NCBI GenBank assembly: GCA_015064065.1
Contig: SVSY01000009.1
Coordinates: 1 to 32,593 of the forward strand
Origin: Oscillospiraceae bacterium
Lineage (GTDB): Bacteria; Bacillota; Clostridia; Oscillospirales; CAG-272
Direction: 5' to 3'
DNA: 32,593 bases
The translations under genes were made by a program, and so were the position numbers. Positions 28,968-32,593 of the stretch are shown piece by piece (position 1 is the first letter of the stretch; the number at the start of each line of letters is the position of its first letter). The notes under the pieces were generated by a model, which saw only the letters and a list, made by a program, of their open reading frames with translations, did not search any database and had not been told where the DNA came from.

Positions 28968-29993
28968 ATGAACAAGGAATTTTTTGTTGCGCTTGACCTG
29001 CTTGAAAAGGAAAAGGGTATTTCAAAGGAATATATGATCGAAAAGATCGAGGCGGCTCTTCTTTCCGCGTGTAAAAAAGAGTACGGTGCGAGCACGCTCG
29101 TACGCGTTGCGATCGACCCCGTAAAAGAAGACGTAAAGGTCTATATACAGAAGGAAGTCGTCGAGGAGGTCACCAATCCTCAGTGTGAGATATCTCTTGA
29201 GGAGGCAAAGGCACTCAGCCGCAGAAATACTCTCGGAAAGCTCGTTGAGACCGAAGTAAAGACGAAGAACGTTCGCAGACTCAGCGCTGCTGCGGCTAAG
29301 TCTGTTATTATTCAGGGAATTCGCGAGGGGGAGAGAAAGGTGATGCAGGATGCGTATGAGAGCAAGAGAGGAGAGATAATCACCGCAACTGTAAGCAAGG
29401 TGTTTTCCGATAACGGAAACGTTCTTCTCGAGACGGACAACGGTTTTGCAACTCTTATAAAATCCGAACAGATCCCCGGAGAGACCTTCGAGGTAGGAGA
29501 TAAGGTAAAGGTATTCGTTACCGAGGTAAGCAAAGAAACCAGAGGACCTCTCGTCACTCTTTCGCGTGTACATCCCGGACTTGTAAGAAGAATGTTCGAA
29601 CTTGAAATACCCGAAATACAGGACGGTATAGTTATGCTTGAGGGCGTTGCGCGCGAGGCAGGTTCGAGGACCAAGATCTCCGTGTGGTCAAGAGAAGAGG
29701 ACGTTGACGCTATCGGATCGTGTATCGGAGCTTACGGCTCGAGAATACAGTCTATAGTCAAGGAGCTTCGCGGCGAAAAGATAGATATCGTCAGATACAG
29801 CGAGGTACCTGAGGAATACGTTGCATCAGCACTCGCTCCCGCTAACGTAAAGTCGGTAGAATTTCTTGACGAGAGAACCTGTAAGGTATTGGTAGATCCT
29901 ACTCAGCTTTCCCTTGCTATCGGTAAAGAAGGTCAGAATGCCCGCCTTGCCGCAAAGCTTACGGGAGCTAAGATAGATATAAAGTCCGAGTAA
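28968..29993 (+). CDS. nusA: Transcription termination/antitermination factor NusA
   Basis: 341 residues from ATG 28968; the ATG at 28956 used by the track overlaps the AAGGATGG site that most likely serves 28968, and NusA proteins typically start MNKEF/L. Domains: N-terminal RNA-polymerase-binding domain (FFVALDLLEKEKGISKEYM...), S1 domain (about 130-195, TATVSKVFSDNGNVLLETDNG), KH1 and KH2 (VWSREEDVDAIGSCIGAYGSRIQ, LAIGKEGQNARLAAKLTG). There is no C-terminal acidic extension, as usual in Firmicutes. NusA modulates pausing, termination and antitermination. Confidence 0.96.
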   Translation: MNKEFFVALDLLEKEKGISKEYMIEKIEAALLSACKKEYGASTLVRVAIDPVKEDVKVYIQKEVVEEVTNPQCEISLEEAKALSRRNTLGKLVETEVKTKNVRRLSAAAAKSVIIQGIREGERKVMQDAYESKRGEIITATVSKVFSDNGNVLLETDNGFATLIKSEQIPGETFEVGDKVKVFVTEVSKETRGPLVTLSRVHPGLVRRMFELEIPEIQDGIVMLEGVAREAGSRTKISVWSREEDVDAIGSCIGAYGSRIQSIVKELRGEKIDIVRYSEVPEEYVASALAPANVKSVEFLDERTCKVLVDPTQLSLAIGKEGQNARLAAKLTGAKIDIKSE

Positions 29994-30012
29994 TTCTTTA
30001 GCGAGGACGCTT

Positions 30013-30309
30013 ATGGGACAGAAGGAACAAAATCAACGACAAAAAAAGATTCCTTTGCGTCAGTGCCTCGGTTGTAACGAACATAAACCGAAGAAGGAGC
30101 TTTTGAGAGTGGTGCGAACTCCCGAAGGCGAAATAGTTCTCGATTTTACGGGAAAAAGATCGGGACGCGGTGCGTATATATGCTACGAATTGAAATGTCT
30201 TAAATTGGCAAGAAAATCGGGACGCATCGCAAAAAGTCTTGAGGTAGAGATACCCGAGGATATATACGACGGAATGGAAAGAGAGCTCGAGGAAAATGAG
30301 CGAGCTTAA
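30013..30309 (+). CDS. rnpM: RNase P modulator RnpM (YlxR family)
   Basis: 98 residues. The YlxR fold signature is present: IPLRQCLGCNEHKPKKELLRVV and KRSGRGAYIC, followed by CLKLARKSGRIAKSLEV. YlxR/RnpM binds the RNase P RNA and lowers its activity in B. subtilis; that role here is by family. The gene lies 19 bases after nusA, with GAGGA upstream of the ATG, and overlaps ylxQ by 14 bases, so the two are probably translated in a coupled way. Confidence 0.93.
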   Translation: MGQKEQNQRQKKIPLRQCLGCNEHKPKKELLRVVRTPEGEIVLDFTGKRSGRGAYICYELKCLKLARKSGRIAKSLEVEIPEDIYDGMERELEENERA

Positions 30310-30637
30310 AGTTGAACTTGAAAACGAAAAAAAGCTTTTGGGTGCACTTGGCCTTTGTGCGAGAGCACGAAAACTTGTTTTTGGAGTTCCGATGATATGT
30401 GAAGCGATGAAAAGCGGCGGTAAAAATGCTCCGCTTATGATATTCGAAGCAGCAGATACGTCGGAAAATACGCATAAAAGGATCGCCGACAGGTCGGCAT
30501 ATTATAACGTGAGAACGGTTCGCTTGAATTGCGACGGGGCTACATTGGCGTTGGCTCTGGGAAAGACCTCTTCTCTCGGTGCGGTGGCGATCACGGACGA
30601 GCAAATGTGCCGAATGGCAGAGAAATACGTTAACTGA
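30296..30637 (+). CDS. ylxQ: L7Ae-family RNA-binding protein YlxQ
   Basis: 113 residues. The L7Ae/L30e/S12e/Gadd45 fold is recognisable from LLGALGLCARARKLVFGVPMICEAMKSG, an internal IFEAADTSENTHKRI and ALGKTSSLGAVAITDEQM. It is the usual fourth gene of the operon; related proteins bind kink-turn RNAs, but the precise role of YlxQ is unsettled. The ATG overlaps the end of rnpM, with CGAGGAAA as ribosome binding site. Confidence 0.93.
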   Translation: MSELKVELENEKKLLGALGLCARARKLVFGVPMICEAMKSGGKNAPLMIFEAADTSENTHKRIADRSAYYNVRTVRLNCDGATLALALGKTSSLGAVAITDEQMCRMAEKYVN

Positions 30638-30704
30638 CACGTAAGGGCAACCTTAAATCCAATGGAAAGGGAATTCTTCGCTATGCGGAGAATGGGTACG
30701 AAGT

Positions 30705-32593
30705 ATGGCAGCAGCAAATCAAACATCGAATTTATTGAAGGTCAATCAGCTCTCAAAGGATCTTGCTATGCGAAGCAAGGATCTTGCAGAGATGCTTGCA
30801 CGGGAGGGCATAGAATATAAAGCGCAAAAGGTTCTTGAGCCTAACGAGTTTGCAGTTCTTTTTAATACGCTTACAAAGGATAACCAGATAAACGGAATAG
30901 AAGATTATCTCGACGGTATCACGTATATTCCCAAAAAAGAAAAAACATCCGAAGAGCCTCAAAAGAAGGCAGAAGCAGCTCCCGAAGCACCCAAGTCAGA
31001 GCCTGAAAAGAAGGAAGAGACTCCTAAGGAAGCCAAAGCTACACCCGCACAGGAAACACCCAAGACCGCTGCAAAGACCGAGAGTGTCAGCTCGAAAGCG
31101 GTTGAAGCGACCGAAAAATCTGAGAAGGTCGAAAAGACCGAAAAAACAGAAAACTCTGAAAAGGCGGGAAATGCCGAAAAGATCGAGAAGACCGAAGCTG
31201 CGCCCAAGACAGAAAAAGTCGAGCCTAAGCCTGCTCCCGCACAGCAGAGCGCTCCAACTCCTCAAAAGGAGACTCCCGTCGCATCTAAGAATGAAAGACC
31301 TGCGCCTCAGCAGCCTGTACAGAAGACTGCCCCCAACGATCGTTTCGCACAGCAACCGCGCAACAACGATCGCTTTGCACAGGGAGGACAGAAGCCTGCT
31401 TCTAACGATCGCTTTGCTCAGCAGCCGCGCAATAACGACCGCTTTGCTCAGCAGGGTGCTCCCAAGGGAGACCGTCCCTTCAACCAGAATGCACAGGGTG
31501 GACAGAGACCGATGCAGAACGGCGCAAAGCCTAATGCACGTCCCAACAATCAGTCTTTTGATAAGGACGACAGGCAGCAGAATGCTCCCAGAGAGAAGTT
31601 CAAGCCTCAGCCTATCGTTCGTTCGCAGACTATGAAGGGAGATGAAGCTCCCAAGCAGAGAGGTGCTACCCGTGTCGTAGATATGAGAGGCAGCTCGGTA
31701 GACCTTTCCAAGTACGACGAGAAGCTTGATAATTTCGTGCCCGATTCTATTTCGGATATGCGCGGCGGTATGCAGCGTGTAAAGAAGCAGAGCGGCAGAG
31801 ATGCGTTTGCACAAAAGAATAACAAAATGAAGGGCAAGAAGAGCACTCAGCCTGTTACCAAGGCACCCACGAGCGTAACTCTTCCCGATGAGATAATAGT
31901 CAGCGACCTTGCGTCTCGTCTTAAGGTGACCTCGGGTGAGGTAGTCAAGAGACTTATGATGCTCGGCGTAATGGCAACTGTAAACCAGACAGTTGATTTT
32001 GATACTGCGGCTATAGTTGCGGACGAAATGGGTATTGCGGCTACTAAGGAAGTCGTCGTTACTATCGAGGAAAGACTCTTCGATGAGACAGAAGATAACG
32101 AGGACGTACTCGTTCCCAGAGCACCTGTAGTATGCGTAATGGGTCACGTTGACCACGGTAAAACGTCTATACTCGACGCTATACGCCATACGAGCGTAAC
32201 TCGCGGAGAGGCAGGCGGTATCACACAGCACATCGGTGCTTACCGCGTAAAGATAAACGGCGAGGATATAACCTTCCTCGATACTCCCGGTCACGAAGCG
32301 TTCACCGCGATGAGAGCAAGAGGTGCTCAGGCTACCGATATTGCTATCCTCGTAGTTGCCGCTGACGACGGAATCATGCCGCAGACTATAGAAGCGATAA
32401 ATCACGCAAAGGCTGCGGGTGTAGATATAATCGTAGCTATCAATAAGATGGATAAGCCCACGGCGAACCCCGATGCAGTTAAGCAGGAGCTTACCAAGTA
32501 CGAGCTTGTACCCGAGGAATGGGGCGGTGACGTTATCTGCGTTCCCGTATCTGCGCTCACGGGTCAGGGTATAGACGACCTTCTCGAGAGCGT
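30705..32593 (+). CDS. infB: Translation initiation factor IF-2 (3' partial)
   Basis: Not listed in the ORF track because no stop falls in the window; 629 codons are visible from ATG 30705. The N-terminal IF2-N-like segment has [19 protein letters not shown]; a long disordered Glu/Lys/Pro/Ala-rich region follows (about 85-390) with four NDRFAQ units at 211-249. A second IF2-N domain is near 395-445. The GTPase domain starts with GHVDHGKT (480-487), then [23 protein letters not shown] and SALTGQGID. The G domain starts much later than in B. subtilis IF-2, so the N-terminal region is extended. IF-2 places initiator tRNA on the 30S subunit. The ribosome binding site is weak (GGAG about 14 bases upstream). 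Confidence 0.96.
   Translation, partial: MAAANQTSNLLKVNQLSKDLAMRSKDLAEMLAREGIEYKAQKVLEPNEFAVLFNTLTKDNQINGIEDYLDGITYIPKKEKTSEEPQKKAEAAPEAPKSEPEKKEETPKEAKATPAQETPKTAAKTESVSSKAVEATEKSEKVEKTEKTENSEKAGNAEKIEKTEAAPKTEKVEPKPAPAQQSAPTPQKETPVASKNERPAPQQPVQKTAPNDRFAQQPRNNDRFAQGGQKPASNDRFAQQPRNNDRFAQQGAPKGDRPFNQNAQGGQRPMQNGAKPNARPNNQSFDKDDRQQNAPREKFKPQPIVRSQTMKGDEAPKQRGATRVVDMRGSSVDLSKYDEKLDNFVPDSISDMRGGMQRVKKQSGRDAFAQKNNKMKGKKSTQPVTKAPTSVTLPDEIIVSDLASRLKVTSGEVVKRLMMLGVMATVNQTVDFDTAAIVADEMGIAATKEVVVTIEERLFDETEDNEDVLVPRAPVVCVMGHVDHGKTSILDAIRHTSVTRGEAGGITQHIGAYRVKINGEDITFLDTPGHEAFTAMRARGAQATDIAILVVAADDGIMPQTIEAINHAKAAGVDIIVAINKMDKPTANPDAVKQELTKYELVPEEWGGDVICVPVSALTGQGIDDLLES
31335..31451 (+). repeat. Four NDRFAQ coding repeats in the IF-2 N-terminal region
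   Basis: NDRFAQ codons begin at 31335, 31365, 31404 and 31434. The double unit [16 protein letters not shown] is itself repeated with a 69-base period, so this is a recent tandem duplication of a two-unit block. Third-position differences between copies (GATCGT, GATCGC, GACCGC) show some divergence. Confidence 0.85.

Noticed and set aside
30673-30695. Imperfect hairpin (ATTCTTCGC / GCGGAGAAT) before infB
   Set aside because: A short stem with one G-U pair and no T run; overlap with a weak ribosome binding site is suggestive only.
31335-31451. Possible CRISPR-like or satellite repeat
   Set aside because: Repeats are in frame, unevenly spaced (30, 39, 30 bases) and encode a peptide repeat in IF-2; no spacers.
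30996-32405. 469-aa ORF on the minus strand opposite infB
   Set aside because: Its Leu/Arg/Ser-rich translation is the complement of the Glu/Lys-rich IF-2 N-terminal region, and infB itself is unambiguous.

Overview
The window looks like a chromosomal segment from an uncultured, gut-type member of the Clostridia (low-to-moderate-GC Firmicutes). The evidence is the Firmicutes-style gene orders (dcw cluster, gdpP-rplI-dnaB, tilS-hpt-ftsH, rimP-nusA-ylxR-ylxQ-infB), strong AAAGGAGG-type ribosome binding sites, TTG-N17-TATAAT promoters, PASTA-bearing class B PBP and DivIB-type FtsQ. A large surface protein with discoidin-like repeats and Cys-pair repeats also fits this group. No species assignment is possible from sequence alone. 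No rRNA, tRNA, CRISPR array, insertion sequence or prophage was seen.

Layout. (1) 1-3334 (+): the 3' part of a membrane-anchored surface protein, open at the left edge, closed by a perfect 20-bp terminator hairpin. (2) 3340-3844: non-coding, very A/T-rich, ending in a strong promoter and three TGGTG boxes at exact 10-bp period, which look like MraZ operator boxes. (3) 3845-17228 (+): a division/cell wall cluster, mraZ-rsmH-ftsL-like-PBP(spoVD/ftsI)-murE-murF-mraY-ftsW-murG-divIB, then ftsZ from its own promoter. murD is missing from its usual place between mraY and ftsW; murB, murC, ftsA and the spoIIGA-sigE-sigG block are also absent from this stretch. (4) 17280-19946 (-): a PMCA-type calcium P-type ATPase converging on ftsZ. 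(5) 20080-28115 (-): gdpP-rplI-dnaB-tilS-hpt-ftsH, two classic Firmicutes operons joined into one tight unit with one recognisable promoter and one terminator. (6) 28310-32593 (+): the rimP-nusA-rnpM(ylxR)-ylxQ-infB translation/transcription operon behind a strong promoter and a leader hairpin; infB runs off the right edge and is missing from the ORF track because it has no stop in the window.

How the genes work together: region 3 makes lipid II precursors (MurE, MurF, MraY, MurG), polymerises and crosslinks septal peptidoglycan (FtsW plus class B PBP), and organises the divisome (FtsL-like, DivIB, FtsZ). MraZ probably represses its own operon. Region 5 combines c-di-AMP turnover, ribosome, replicative helicase, tRNA-Ile lysidine, purine salvage and membrane proteolysis. 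Region 6 covers ribosome maturation, transcription elongation and translation initiation.

The window is mostly ordinary housekeeping. The points that merit a second look are a four-cysteine zinc-ribbon-like insertion directly after the KTG motif of the division PBP, a roughly 160-residue cytoplasmic extension on the FtsL-like protein, a non-canonical acidic FtsZ C-terminus combined with no local ftsA, the missing murD, the MraZ box array, and the architecture of the surface protein. I do not see a clearly new multi-gene system.
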